Source of the DNA: Nocardioides mangrovicus
Lineage (GTDB): Bacteria; Actinomycetota; Actinomycetes; Propionibacteriales; Nocardioidaceae
NCBI RefSeq assembly: GCF_003674065.1
Contig: NZ_RDBE01000010.1
Location: 587,321-651,320, forward strand
Reading direction: 5' to 3'
Length of the DNA: 64,000 bases
Position 1 is the first letter of the stretch, and each line of letters opens with the position of its first letter. The notes beneath the pieces were generated by a model. That model was not told where the DNA came from. It searched no databases and saw only the letters and a program-made list of their open reading frames with translations. The position numbers and the translations under genes were made by a program. Below, one piece after another: positions 1 through 9,097 of this stretch.

Positions 1-332
1 CCGCGGCCCGCAACCGCAGCCGGGCCGCCCGGCGCGACGAGGCGCAGGCCAAGCGGGAACAGGCGGCCGGCGACGCGACCCACCTGGCGGACTCCGGTCG
101 GCGAGCCCAGCAGGCCGAGGCGGAGGCGGAGGCGGCGCGGCTGCAGGCCGAGCGCGCGGAGTCCCGGGCCAGCGAGGCCCGTCAGGTCCACGACGTGGAG
201 CGCGCCGAGCACGAGGACCAGGTCCGCGAGGCCGACCGCATCGACCCCGACGTCGACCACCGCTCCCGCGACTACGAGCCGCGGACCCTCGAGGACGGCA
301 CCGGCGAGGCGGGCCCGCAGCAGCCGCGCTGA
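1..332 (+). CDS. C-terminal part of an Ala/Glu/Arg-rich coiled-coil protein (5' end outside window)
   Basis: The frame entering from the left edge stays open for about 109 codons and stops with TGA at 330-332. The visible part is almost entirely Ala, Glu, Arg, Gln and Asp, with long runs that look like a charged alpha-helical coiled coil (AEAEAEAARLQAERAESRA). A Pro/Gly-rich, acidic end follows, finishing in GPQQPR. No catalytic motif is visible and the N-terminus is missing, so no function can be assigned. The FUSC gene converges on it after only 10 bp. Strand and frame are supported by strong third-position GC. Confidence 0.7.
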   Translation, partial: AARNRSRAARRDEAQAKREQAAGDATHLADSGRRAQQAEAEAEAARLQAERAESRASEARQVHDVERAEHEDQVREADRIDPDVDHRSRDYEPRTLEDGTGEAGPQQPR

Positions 333-342
333 CCGGGCCCTC

Positions 343-2577
343 TCAGGCCGCGAGCTCCCGCATCCGGACGGCCGCCAGCAGCGGGTCGCTCTCGGCCAGC
401 TGGAACAGCGTCGCCGAGAGGTGGTGCAGGTGCCGCACGACCGCCTCCTCGCTACTGCCGCCGACGGCGAACAGCGCCCGGTCGCCCTCCAGCAGCGGGA
501 TGCCCGCCTCGGGCGCGCCAGAGCCGAGCGCCACCGCGGACAGGACGTCCATCGCCTCGGCCAGCGACCGGCACGCGGCGGCCACGCTCGCGACGTCGTG
601 CACACCGTCGCGGTTCATCGCCACGGTCAGCGCCCGGCACTGCGAGACCGCCACCACGATCAGCTCCATCCGGCGGCGCATCCGGCGGTTGGCCCCGGCG
701 CCGACCCCGAACGGGCGCACCATCGGGCGCGCGACCAGGGCCATCCGCCGGGCCCGGTCGTCCAGCACCCGGGTGGCGGCGTCGAGGTCCACCCGCCGTC
801 CTTCGGCGCAGGTCGACGCGCCGAGGAGCAGGTCGCGCATCGCGACGTAGACCTGACCGCGCGCCGCTCGGACGGTGTCGCGCGTGGACAGCGGGGCGAA
901 GAGCAGCGCGACGACGATGCCGATGCCGGCGCCCACCGCCGTCTCCCCCAGCCGCAGCGCCAGCAGCGAGTCGGTGAAGGTGCCGAGCACCGTGTAGAGC
1001 TCGCCGAGCACCAGGGTGATGAAGAAGCCCATGGCCGTGGCAGAGACCTTCTGGAAGTAGAAGGCCAAGAAGATCGAGACCAAGATGATGGCGAGCACGA
1101 CGGCGCTGTGACCGGCCGTCACGTGGGCGAGGAGGATCGCCACCACGATCCCCAGCAGCGTGCCCACGGTGCGACCGACGCCCTTGACCCAGGTCTCCGA
1201 GCGGGTGCCGGTGCCGGTGAAGGTGATGAAGACGGTGATGACGGCCCAGTAGTAGCGCGTGGGTGAGAGCACCGCGCCGGCCAGCAGGGCGAGCACGCCG
1301 GCCAGTGCCACCTGCACCGCCTGACGACTGGTCATCGACAGCCGCGCCACGGGGTTCCAGCGACTGCCGCGGGCGGCGACGTCGCGTGCGACCGCAGGCG
1401 AGCCGGCCAGGCCACCGAAGACCAGCCCGGTAGCGGCCTCGAAGTCGGCCTCACCCGGGTCGACCTCGGGCGGGTCGTCGGCGGCGGCGTCGAAGCGCAG
1501 GAACTCCCGAACCCCGAACGCCAGCTGCCGGGCGGGCGCCCAGCCCTCGAGATCCTGCTCCTTGGCGCGCTCGGAGAGCCGCTCCAGCCGGGTGGCGGCC
1601 CACGCCGCCGCACGGTCGCGACGCCGGGCGAGGTGGTCCAGCACCCGCTGCGAGGCGACGACCAGGTCGGGGTGGCCGTCGTGGGCGAGCGCGACGGACG
1701 CCCCGGCGATCCGGTCGACGGCCTGCTGGGACTCGATGAGCCGGCGACGCAGCGCGCTGGGCGACCAGCCCGGCGGGGTCGCCCTGCGCTCACTCGACCA
1801 GGCCTCGGCCAGCAGCGAGGCGTCGGCCAGGGCCGCCTGCCGGGCAGCCAGCGCGCGCAACGCCCGGCGTCGACGCGCGGGACCGGCGCTGGAGACGGCG
1901 AGCAGGTCGGCACCCTCCCGGGCCACCGACCGGCCGGCGGCGAAGAACGCGGCCAAGGTGGCGTGCAGCGCGCGCCCGGCGCCGATGTGGAACACCGTCG
2001 TGCTCAACAGCGTCACCCAGGCCGTGGAGGCGACCGAGGCCACCAGGAGCTCGGGCACCAGCGACAAGGTCGCGTGCAGGAAGGTGGCGAAGAAGAAGCC
2101 CATCCAGCCCATGAACCCGTAGAAGAACCAGGCCGTGCCGAAGCGGCGGACCCAGACGGCGAGGAAGAGGACCACCGCGAAGCCGACGACCTGCGCCAGC
2201 CGGAGTCCCGAGGTGGCGGTCGCGGTCAGCAGCCCGGCGGCCACCGCCACCGGGAAGAAGGCGGCCGTACGCAGCTTGGTACGCCGGTCCGACCCGGCCA
2301 GCGCGTTGGCCCCCAGCATCGCCACCACCGCGCCGAACAGCGTCGCGGCGAACCCGGCCTGGCCGGGGTAGCCGAGCACCCGGCCGATCGCCACCTGCAC
2401 CGGCAGCGCTGTGCCCACGCTGACGGCGGCACTCAGCGCGGAGCGGAGCCTGAGCAGCCCGGGGTCGGAGACCCGCATGCGGTCGCGCAGCTCGAGCAGC
2501 GCCTGCTCGACCCGTTCGTGCGGACGCTCGGCCGCGTGCCGCGCCGAGACCCGGGCGGCGAGGTGGGCGGCTGGCAC
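343..2577 (-). CDS. FUSC-family inner-membrane protein (putative aromatic-acid/efflux transporter)
   Basis: A 744-residue membrane protein. It has two hydrophobic blocks, roughly residues 45-200 and 420-560, each with about five to six membrane segments. They are separated by a long soluble Arg/Ala-rich helical region, and a cytoplasmic C-terminal region follows. This two-block layout is that of the FUSC (fusaric acid resistance / YccS) family, whose members export aromatic acids or other toxic compounds; the substrate here is unknown. The start is GTG at 2575-2577, preceded by a GAGAGGATC stretch as a possible ribosome site. It lies 13 bp downstream of the tetR gene on the same strand, so the two are probably co-transcribed and the regulator probably controls it. 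Confidence 0.85.
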   Translation of the reverse strand: MPAAHLAARVSARHAAERPHERVEQALLELRDRMRVSDPGLLRLRSALSAAVSVGTALPVQVAIGRVLGYPGQAGFAATLFGAVVAMLGANALAGSDRRTKLRTAAFFPVAVAAGLLTATATSGLRLAQVVGFAVVLFLAVWVRRFGTAWFFYGFMGWMGFFFATFLHATLSLVPELLVASVASTAWVTLLSTTVFHIGAGRALHATLAAFFAAGRSVAREGADLLAVSSAGPARRRRALRALAARQAALADASLLAEAWSSERRATPPGWSPSALRRRLIESQQAVDRIAGASVALAHDGHPDLVVASQRVLDHLARRRDRAAAWAATRLERLSERAKEQDLEGWAPARQLAFGVREFLRFDAAADDPPEVDPGEADFEAATGLVFGGLAGSPAVARDVAARGSRWNPVARLSMTSRQAVQVALAGVLALLAGAVLSPTRYYWAVITVFITFTGTGTRSETWVKGVGRTVGTLLGIVVAILLAHVTAGHSAVVLAIILVSIFLAFYFQKVSATAMGFFITLVLGELYTVLGTFTDSLLALRLGETAVGAGIGIVVALLFAPLSTRDTVRAARGQVYVAMRDLLLGASTCAEGRRVDLDAATRVLDDRARRMALVARPMVRPFGVGAGANRRMRRRMELIVVAVSQCRALTVAMNRDGVHDVASVAAACRSLAEAMDVLSAVALGSGAPEAGIPLLEGDRALFAVGGSSEEAVVRHLHHLSATLFQLAESDPLLAAVRMRELAA

Positions 2578-2590
2578 ACCGCCGATCCTC

Positions 2591-3178
2591 TCAACCGTCG
2601 GTGAGCAGCGGCAGCGCGTCCCCGAAGGCGCAGCGGGTGAGCTCCGACAGACCGGGCTTCTCGCCGAGGAACTCCGGAGCGCGCATGGCCAGCATGACGT
2701 TGAGCAGCATCCCGTAGCCGATGAAGTCGCGGATCCGCTCGTCGTCGGCCCCGGTGCGCCGCAGCACCTCGAACACCTCGCCCATCCGGGCCCGGGCGAT
2801 CGTCCCGATCGCCGGCTCGGCGCTGGCCACGATGCCGTGCATCATCACCAGCAGCAGGTCGCGGTCGACGACCAGCTCGGTGTAGCGCATCCCCAGACGT
2901 CCCCAGTCGTCCTCGGAGTCGGCGGTGAACGGGCCGCTCTCGATCTCCTCGCGGAAGGCGCCGACGATGCGCCCCATCACCTGGTCGAACACCGCGCAGA
3001 ACAGGTCCAGCTTGGTGCCGAAGATCCGGACGACGTACGGCTGGGAGACGCCCGCCTCCTTTGCCACGGCGTCAGTGCTGGTGCCGGCGTAGCCGGTGCG
3101 GGCGAAGGCGCGGACGCCGGCGTCGAGCACCAGGGCGCGGCGCTCCTCGGGCTTCATGCGAGTGGTCCTGGTGCTCAT
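2591..3178 (-). CDS. TetR-family transcriptional regulator
   Basis: A 195-residue regulator. The N-terminal helix-turn-helix (about residues 10-55) has the typical TetR pattern: ARTGYAGTSTDAVAKEAGVSQPYVVRIFGTK. A helical ligand-binding domain follows. The start chosen is the ATG at 3176-3178 (MSTRTTRMKPEERRALVLDAG). An upstream in-frame start would place the palindromic operator inside the gene. The gene faces away from the MFS pump at 3258 and lies 13 bp upstream of the FUSC gene, so it probably represses both transcription units from the shared 79-bp gap. The ligand cannot be told from the sequence. Confidence 0.88.
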   Translation of the reverse strand: MSTRTTRMKPEERRALVLDAGVRAFARTGYAGTSTDAVAKEAGVSQPYVVRIFGTKLDLFCAVFDQVMGRIVGAFREEIESGPFTADSEDDWGRLGMRYTELVVDRDLLLVMMHGIVASAEPAIGTIARARMGEVFEVLRRTGADDERIRDFIGYGMLLNVMLAMRAPEFLGEKPGLSELTRCAFGDALPLLTDG

Positions 3179-3197
3179 CGGTTGACAGGTTATCAGT

Positions 3198-3228
3198 TGA
3201 TTACTTACTGTCTGCAACGAAGTAATCA
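3198..3228. promoter_or_regulatory. Probable TetR operator in divergent promoter region
   Basis: A perfect 9-bp inverted repeat, TGATTACTT (3198-3206) and AAGTAATCA (3220-3228), with a 13-bp spacer, lies between the divergent tetR and MFS starts. It is AT-rich in a GC-rich genome. On the minus strand a TTGCAG / GATAAC pair with 17-bp spacing overlaps it. On the plus strand a TTGACA-like -35 sits at 3182-3187. The position suggests autoregulation and control of both units. Function is inferred. Confidence 0.65.
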
Positions 3229-3257
3229 TTCAATGCCTTCATCTGGGAAGGACCGCC

Positions 3258-4712
3258 ATGACCACCACCGCTCTCTCTCACGACCGGGCTCCCGACCGGG
3301 CTCCCGAGCAGCGCGCGCGGCGACGCTCGGTGCCCGTGTGGGCCGCCCTCCTGGCCACTTCGCTGCCGATGTTCATGGCGACCCTGGACAACCTGGTGAT
3401 GACCAGCGCGCTCCCGGTCGTCCGGGCCGACCTCGGCGCGAGCGTCGACCAGCTCTCCTGGTTCCTCAACGCCTACTCACTGGCGTTCGCCAGCTTCATG
3501 CTGCCTGCGGCCACACTGGGCGACCGGCTCGGTCGCCGCCGCATGATGCTCATCGGCATCGCGGTCTTCACGCTCGGCTCGATCGGCTCGGCCCTCTCGA
3601 CCACCTCGGGCGCGCTCATCGCCGCCCGCGCCGTGCAGGGCCTGGGCGCCGCCGCGATCATGCCGCTGTCGCTGACACTCCTCGCCGCGGCCGTGCCCGC
3701 GCGGCTGCGGCCCGCCGCCATCGGCATCTGGGGCGGCGTCTCCGGGCTGGGCGTCGCGCTCGGCCCGGTCATCGGGGGCGCCGTGGTGCAGGGCGTGAGC
3801 TGGCAGGCGATCTTCTGGCTCAACGTGCCGATCGCCGTGGTGGGGGTGCCCTTCATGCTCTGGGCGGTGAGCGAGTCGCGCGGCTCGTGGCAGCGCATGG
3901 ACCTGGTGGGCACCGCGATGCTCGGCGGGGCGGTCTTCCTCGGCGTCTGGGGCATCGTGCACGGCAACACTCAGCCTGATGGCTCTGGCGGCTGGACCTC
4001 CGTGGGCGTGCTCGTGCCGCTCGTGGTGGGCGCGCTGCTGCTGCCGGCGTACGTGCTGCGGGCGCGCTCGATCGACCACGCGGTGCTGCCGCTGCGACTC
4101 TTCGGCAGCCGCAGCTTCTCCACGGCCAACGTGATCGCCCTGTTCTTCACGGTCGGCATGTTCGGCACCGTGTTCCTGCTCGCGCAGTACCTGCAGGTGG
4201 TGCAGGGCTACACCCCGCTCGAGGCCGGCATCCGCACGCTGCCCTGGACCGCGGCGCCGATGGTCGTCGCCCCGATCGCCGGCGCCATCGCGCCCCGGGT
4301 GGGGCTGCGACCGCTGCTGCTGATCGGTCTCGCGCTGCAGACCGCGTCGCTGGTGTGGCTGGCCTCGCTGGCCGAGGGCCATGCGACCTACCCGCACTTC
4401 GTGCCGGCCCTCGCGATGGCCGGGGTCGGGATGGGACTCACGTTCGCGCCGATGTCGACCGCGACGCTCGACGGTCTGCCCGAGAGCGACTTCGCCATGG
4501 CCTCCTCGGCCAACTCGACGGTCCGCGAGTTCGGCGTGGCGCTCGGCATCGCCCTGCTGACCGCGGTGTTCACCGGCAACGGCGGCCAGATCACGCCGGT
4601 CGGCTACGACGGGGCGATCGGGCCGGCGATCCTCACCGGCGCAGCGGCGGTCGCCGTGGCCGTTCTCGCGGCGTGCTTCGTCCCCCGCCGTCGTCCGCAT
4701 AGCGAGATCTGA
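3258..4712 (+). CDS. MFS drug efflux transporter, DHA2 (EmrB/QacA) type, 14 TM
   Basis: A 484-residue major facilitator protein with about 14 hydrophobic segments. The first helix carries the DHA2 signature region (MATLDNLVMTSALPVVRADL), and the loop 2-3 motif GDRLGRRRMM follows. A second motif, ARAVQGLGAAAIMPLSL, corresponds to motif B/C of drug:proton antiporters. The start ATG at 3258 has a GGAAGGA ribosome site 6 bp upstream. It is divergent from the tetR/FUSC unit across a palindromic operator, so it is probably induced by the compound it exports. The substrate is unknown. Confidence 0.92.
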   Translation: MTTTALSHDRAPDRAPEQRARRRSVPVWAALLATSLPMFMATLDNLVMTSALPVVRADLGASVDQLSWFLNAYSLAFASFMLPAATLGDRLGRRRMMLIGIAVFTLGSIGSALSTTSGALIAARAVQGLGAAAIMPLSLTLLAAAVPARLRPAAIGIWGGVSGLGVALGPVIGGAVVQGVSWQAIFWLNVPIAVVGVPFMLWAVSESRGSWQRMDLVGTAMLGGAVFLGVWGIVHGNTQPDGSGGWTSVGVLVPLVVGALLLPAYVLRARSIDHAVLPLRLFGSRSFSTANVIALFFTVGMFGTVFLLAQYLQVVQGYTPLEAGIRTLPWTAAPMVVAPIAGAIAPRVGLRPLLLIGLALQTASLVWLASLAEGHATYPHFVPALAMAGVGMGLTFAPMSTATLDGLPESDFAMASSANSTVREFGVALGIALLTAVFTGNGGQITPVGYDGAIGPAILTGAAAVAVAVLAACFVPRRRPHSEI

Positions 4713-4749
4713 TTCTCACCTGGTGGACACCCGGTCGTACGTTGGCCGG

Positions 4750-5943
4750 GTGTCCGCCGTCGTCTCGACCGAGGTGAGCCCGGCTCGGCGCTGGTCCATG
4801 CTTGCGGTGAGCACCTACGCACAGGCCGCCTCCGCGGTGACGATGCACGGCCCGGCGTTCCTGATCCCCGTGCTGCACCGCCGCCTCGGCTTCACCCTCG
4901 CCGAGGCCGGCCTGGTGGCCGCCGCACCGACGGTGGGCGTGATGGCCACCCTCGTGCTCTGGGGCATCGTGGTCGACCGCCGCGGGGAGCGCTTCGCCCT
5001 GCTGGCCGGGCTGGTCGGCACGACGCTGGCCGACCTGGTCGCCGTCGTGCTGCAGCACCACGTCGTGGCCCTGGCACTGGCGCTCGGCGTCGCCGGAGCG
5101 TTCGCGGCCAGCACGAACTCGGCCAGTGGCCGCGTCGTCGTCGGCTGGTTCCCGCCGCAGCGACGCGGGCTGACGATGGGCATCCGGCAAATGGCGCAGC
5201 CCGTGGGCGTGGGCATCGCCGCCATCGGCATCGCCGTGCTGGCCGACCGCCACGGCGTCGGCGCCGCCCTGGTGCTGCCGACCGTGCTCGCGGCGGCGGC
5301 CGTGGTCGCGGTCCTGCTCGTGGTCCTCGACCCACCGCGACCCGACCGGCACGTGGCGCAGGCGCCCAACCCCTACCGCGACGACCGCTTCCTGGTGCGC
5401 ATCCACGCGGTATCGGTGCTGCTCGTGGTGCCGCAGTTCGTGGTCTGGACCTACGCCCTCGTGTGGCTGGTGCAGGACCGCGGCTGGAGCGCGGCGGCCG
5501 CCGGCACCACCGTCGCGCTGGCGCAGATCGTCGGGGCCTTCAGCCGGATCGGGGTCGGCCAGCTCTCCGACGTCGTCGGCGGCCGCGTGCGGCCGCTGCG
5601 GTGGGTCACCATCGCGGCGGTGGTGAGCATGCTGCTGCTCGGCGCCACTGCCGCCCTGGGCTGGTGGGTCGCGGTGGTGGTGATGGTCGTGGCCACCGGC
5701 GTCACCGTCGCCGACAACGGCCTCTCCTTCACCGCCGTCGCCGAGCGCGCCGGCCCGTTCTGGTCCGGGCGTGCCCTCGGCCTGCAGAACACCGCCCAGT
5801 TCCTCGGAGCCGCCGCCGTCCCCCCACTGGCCGGGCTGCTGGTCTCCGGCGCCGGCTTCGGCTGGACCTTCGCCCTCGCCGCCCTCTTCCCCCTGCTGGC
5901 CCTTCCCCTCGTCCCGGTCCGCGACGAGGGTCCGTTGGCCTAG
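4750..5943 (+). CDS. MFS transporter (12 TM, CynX/NarK-like)
   Basis: A protein of about 397 residues with 12 hydrophobic segments in two halves. It has the MFS loop motif VDRRGERFALLAG after helix 2 and PPQRRGLTMGIRQMAQPVG in the middle, as in OFA/CynX-type uniporters or antiporters for small organic anions. The GTG at 4750 is preferred over an ATG at 4723, because TACGTT at 4738-4743 ends 6 nt upstream of the GTG and fits a leaderless promoter. The gene starts 37 bp after the DHA2 pump and may have its own promoter. An IclR regulator follows across a large palindrome, and this MFS may belong with that regulator. The substrate is not predictable. Confidence 0.85.
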   Translation: MSAVVSTEVSPARRWSMLAVSTYAQAASAVTMHGPAFLIPVLHRRLGFTLAEAGLVAAAPTVGVMATLVLWGIVVDRRGERFALLAGLVGTTLADLVAVVLQHHVVALALALGVAGAFAASTNSASGRVVVGWFPPQRRGLTMGIRQMAQPVGVGIAAIGIAVLADRHGVGAALVLPTVLAAAAVVAVLLVVLDPPRPDRHVAQAPNPYRDDRFLVRIHAVSVLLVVPQFVVWTYALVWLVQDRGWSAAAAGTTVALAQIVGAFSRIGVGQLSDVVGGRVRPLRWVTIAAVVSMLLLGATAALGWWVAVVVMVVATGVTVADNGLSFTAVAERAGPFWSGRALGLQNTAQFLGAAAVPPLAGLLVSGAGFGWTFALAALFPLLALPLVPVRDEGPLA

Positions 5944-5957
5944 ACCTGTGGACAACC

Positions 5958-6024
5958 GGGGTAGTCCGAGACGAAATGGCTGTCGTGGTGCCCGTTCGAC
6001 GACCATTTCGTCTCTGACTATCCC
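5958..6024. repeat. Large imperfect palindrome, GTAGTCC family, copy 1
   Basis: The arms 5958-5979 and 6003-6024 are 22 nt long and match at 20 positions, with a 23-nt loop. The arm reads GGGGTAGTCCGAGACGAAAT then GG. The element starts 14 bp after the MFS stop codon. The same core (GGGTAGTCCGnGACGAA) begins the palindrome at 30553-30617. It could terminate the MFS transcript or act as an operator for the IclR gene that starts 28 bp downstream, but the second copy between unrelated genes argues for a dispersed element. Confidence 0.75.
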
Positions 6025-6051
6025 GCCACTGACCGGCCCTAGGCTCGGACC

Positions 6052-6813
6052 ATGGGGCAGGTACCGGCGGCCACGCGGACGCTGCGGGTGCTGCGGTTCC
6101 TGGCCGGGCAGCCCGATCCGGTGCCCCTGGAGCGGATCGCGCGGGCGGTCGGGCTGCCGCGCAGCACGGCCTACCACCTGGTGACGGCGATGATCGAGGA
6201 GGGCTTCGTCGTCCACCTCGAGGACGAGCACCGCTACGGACTCGGCGTCGCCGCGTTCGAGGTCGGCAGCGGCTACGCCCGGCAGGCGCCGCTGCAACGG
6301 ATCGCGCGCCGGCCGCTGGCCGAGCTGGTCGACGCCCTCGGCCAGTCGGCGCACCTGGCCGTCCTGCACGGTCGCGACGTGCTCTACGTGGTGGAGGAGC
6401 GCTCGCCGGGCCGGCCGCCGCTGGTCACCGACGTCGGCGTCCGGCTGCCCGCTCAGCTCACGGCCAGCGGCCGCGCCATCCTGGCCGCGCTGCCGGCCGC
6501 GCAGGTGCGGGCGCTCTTCCCCGACCGCGACGCGTTCGTCGACCGTCACGGTCTGGGGCCTCGCACTCCCGGAGCGTTGCGCACGCTGCTGGCCGAGACC
6601 CGCCAGCGCGGCTACGCCGTCGAGGACGGGGAGGTCACGCCGGGGTTCGCCTCCGTCGCGGCCGTGGTTCTCGACCACAACGGCCTGCCCGCGGCCAGCG
6701 TCGCCGTCACCTACGCCGACGCCTCGGTGGACGTGGGTCGCGTGGTTCCCCTCGTCCGCCGCACGGCCGACCGGCTGGGCACGCGGCTGGGCGGTGGCCC
6801 GACCAAGGACTGA
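6052..6813 (+). CDS. IclR-family transcriptional regulator
   Basis: A 253-residue protein. It has an N-terminal winged helix-turn-helix (about residues 5-60, LERIARAVGLPRSTAYHLVTAM) and a C-terminal IclR effector domain (about 75-245) containing GRAILAALPAAQV and GVAVTYADASVDV. IclR proteins bind small aromatic or organic acids and control catabolic or transport genes. TAGGCT at 6040-6045 ends 6 nt before the ATG, so the mRNA is probably leaderless. The likely target is the adjacent MFS transporter; no catabolic genes are nearby. Confidence 0.9.
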   Translation: MGQVPAATRTLRVLRFLAGQPDPVPLERIARAVGLPRSTAYHLVTAMIEEGFVVHLEDEHRYGLGVAAFEVGSGYARQAPLQRIARRPLAELVDALGQSAHLAVLHGRDVLYVVEERSPGRPPLVTDVGVRLPAQLTASGRAILAALPAAQVRALFPDRDAFVDRHGLGPRTPGALRTLLAETRQRGYAVEDGEVTPGFASVAAVVLDHNGLPAASVAVTYADASVDVGRVVPLVRRTADRLGTRLGGGPTKD

Positions 6814-6842
6814 TCGGACCACCGCCCCGCACTGTCATGGGA

Positions 6843-8996
6843 TCAGAGCATCTCCATGACGTTCATGCACTGCGGCGCCTTCGGCTCGCAGGGCTTCGGC
6901 TCCGGCTGGGGGCAGGGCTTCGGCGGCTGCGGGCAGGGGTGCGCCTTCGGCGGGCACGGACCCGGGTTGTGGCTGGGCGGCGGCGTGGTGCCACCACCGC
7001 ATGAGCCGCACTGACCCGGGGGCGGGTTGTGGCTGGGGGGAGGCGTGCTGCCCCCACCGCATGAACCGCACTGACCCGGAGGCGGGTAGCCACCCTCAGA
7101 GCTGGCCGGGCCCGACGTGGTCGTGCCGTTGTTGCTCTGCTGGGTGGTCGCCGACCCGCCGTTGCCCGACGCGGTCGAGCTGCCACCGGTCGTCGAGGAG
7201 CCGTTGCCGGCCGAACCGCCGTTGGCCGAGGCCGCCCCACCGTTGCCGGTGGACGGGTTGGCGCTCTGGTCGGTCGACCCGCTACCACCCCACGACTGGC
7301 CGCCCCACGGGCCCTGGGCCGACTGCTGCGGACGCGGCGACTGGTTCTGCGCGTCGGCGTCACCGGAGTTGCCGCCGGTGGCCTGACCGCCGTTGGCGGT
7401 GTTGTCGCCGCCGGTGGTGTTGCCGACGTTGCCGGACTTCGGTCCGGCTCCCCCGGTGGTGTTGGCGGAGTTGGAGTTGTCGGTCGAGGCGTCACCGCTC
7501 TGGGCGCCGCCCTGGCCACCCTGGCCGCCACCCTGCGACGAAGAGCCACCGGAGGTGGTGGTCCCGTTGTTGCTCTGCTGGGTGGTCGCCGACCCGCCGT
7601 TGCCCGTGGCGGTCGAGCTGCCACCGTGCGTCGACGAGCCGTTGCCGGCCGAGCCGCCGTTGGCCGAGGCCGACCCACCGTCTCCGGTCGAGGGCGATGC
7701 CGAGCACAACACCGACGCCATCACCGCGACGCAGTAGTTCGACGCCGAGGCGTCACCGGAGTTGCCGCCGGTGGCCTGACCGCCGTTGGCGGAGTTGTTC
7801 CCGCCCTGGGTGTCACCGACGTTGCCCGACTGCGGGCCCGCTCCCCCGGTGGTGTTGGCGGAGTTGGAGTTGTCGGTCGAGGCGTCGCCGCTCTGGGCGC
7901 CACCCTGGCCACCACCCTGGGACGAGGAGCCACCGGAGGTGGAGGTCCCGTTGTTGCTCTGCTGGGTGGTCGCCGACCCGCCGTTGCCCGACGCGGTCGA
8001 GCTGCCACCGGTCGTCGACGAGCCGTTGCCGGCCGAACCACCGTTGGCCGAGGCCGCCCCACCGTTCCCAGTGGAGGGGGACGTCGAGCACGACGCCGAC
8101 CCCATCACCGCGACGCAGTAGTTCGATCCCGACGCATCGCCGGAGTTGCCGCCGGTGGCCTGACCGCCGTTGGCGGAGTTGTTGCCGCCGGTGGTGTTGC
8201 CGACGTTGCCGGACTTCGGCCCGGCTCCCCCGGTGGTGTTGGCGGAGTTGGAGTCGTCGGTCGAGGCGTCGCCGCTCTGGGCGCCGCTCTGGGCGCCACC
8301 CTGGCCCCAGCCCTGACCCCAGCCCTGGCCCCAGCCCGGCGAGGAGGACCCGTGACCGGAGGTCGTGGTGCCGTTGTTGCTCTGCTGGGTGGTCGCCGAC
8401 CCGCCGTTGCCCGTGGCGGTCGAGCTGCCACCGGTCGTCGACGAGCCGTTGCCGGCCGAGCCGCCGTTGGCCGAGGCCGACCCACCGTCACCGGTCGAGG
8501 GGTTGGCGCTCTGCGCGGTGTGCCCGGGCTCCGGGTGGGATGGGTGATCACAGCCACACGAGGAGCCCTGGGTGGGCTCCTTGCCCACAGCACCGGACTG
8601 CGCCTTCGGCTGGGTGCTGTTCTCGGCGGTGGCCGAGCCGGAGTTGCCGCCGGTGGCCTGACCACCGTTGGCGGAGTTGTTCCCGCCGTGGGTGTCGCCG
8701 ACGTTGCCCGACTGCGGGCCCGCTCCACCGGTGGTGTTCGCCGAGTTGGAGTTGGTGGTCGTCGCAGCACCGCTGCCGGTGGCGCTCTGACCGTTGGTGT
8801 TCTGACCCGGCGTGTTCTGACCCGGGGTGTTCTGACCCGGGGCCTGGACGCTCAGCGAGTGCAGCGCGGGCTGCAACGGGTTGGCCGCCGCTCCGCTCCC
8901 GCCGTCGTCGGCGTGGGCGGTGGCCTGGCCCGCGAGCCAGAAACCTCCCACGAATGCTGCGGTCACGAAGAACCGTGACCGAAATGTCGTACTCAC
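6843..8996 (-). CDS. Secreted Gly/Ser/Thr/Asn-rich repeat protein with Cys-rich C-terminus
   Basis: A 717-residue protein. A signal peptide (residues 1-29, ending TAHA before DDGG) is followed by PGQNT repeats (about 53-70). Four long repeats of roughly 130-150 residues come next, each containing SANTTGGAGP, NSANGGQATGGNSGD, SANGGSAGNGSST and GGSATTQQSNNGT. Two of the repeats hold a Cys pair in a hydrophobic patch (NYCVAVM). The last 80 residues are Pro/Cys-rich, with CGSCGGG twice and many PCP motifs, and end in NVMEML. There is no LPXTG anchor. The start is GTG at 8994-8996, with GAGGAG 7 bp upstream. It lies 101 bp downstream of another secreted low-complexity gene. The composition suggests an extracellular or surface-coating protein; no known family is recognised. 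Confidence 0.8.
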   Translation of the reverse strand: MSTTFRSRFFVTAAFVGGFWLAGQATAHADDGGSGAAANPLQPALHSLSVQAPGQNTPGQNTPGQNTNGQSATGSGAATTTNSNSANTTGGAGPQSGNVGDTHGGNNSANGGQATGGNSGSATAENSTQPKAQSGAVGKEPTQGSSCGCDHPSHPEPGHTAQSANPSTGDGGSASANGGSAGNGSSTTGGSSTATGNGGSATTQQSNNGTTTSGHGSSSPGWGQGWGQGWGQGGAQSGAQSGDASTDDSNSANTTGGAGPKSGNVGNTTGGNNSANGGQATGGNSGDASGSNYCVAVMGSASCSTSPSTGNGGAASANGGSAGNGSSTTGGSSTASGNGGSATTQQSNNGTSTSGGSSSQGGGQGGAQSGDASTDNSNSANTTGGAGPQSGNVGDTQGGNNSANGGQATGGNSGDASASNYCVAVMASVLCSASPSTGDGGSASANGGSAGNGSSTHGGSSTATGNGGSATTQQSNNGTTTSGGSSSQGGGQGGQGGAQSGDASTDNSNSANTTGGAGPKSGNVGNTTGGDNTANGGQATGGNSGDADAQNQSPRPQQSAQGPWGGQSWGGSGSTDQSANPSTGNGGAASANGGSAGNGSSTTGGSSTASGNGGSATTQQSNNGTTTSGPASSEGGYPPPGQCGSCGGGSTPPPSHNPPPGQCGSCGGGTTPPPSHNPGPCPPKAHPCPQPPKPCPQPEPKPCEPKAPQCMNVMEML
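7118..8770. repeat. Long tandem repeats inside the secreted-protein gene
   Basis: Blocks of roughly 385-440 bp recur. The segment around GTGCCGTTGTTGCTCTGCTG appears near 7125, 7563, 7948 and 8370, and a companion segment beginning GAGTTGCCGCCGGTGGCCTG recurs in each block. The repeats are close to identical at DNA level, so recent duplication or gene conversion is likely. Repeat number is expected to vary between strains and may be mis-assembled. Confidence 0.8.
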
Positions 8997-9097
8997 AATG
9001 CTTCTCCTCGTTCAAGAAATGGCGTGTCGAAACCGGACGCGGACGCGTCGGTCGAATGACCCGGCAAAGGGGTCCGTGAAGGCTGAGCGAGGAGGTG

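Noticed and set aside
7118-8770. Regular repeats considered as a CRISPR array
   Set aside because: Units are about 400 bp, coding, and lack short identical repeats with unique spacers.
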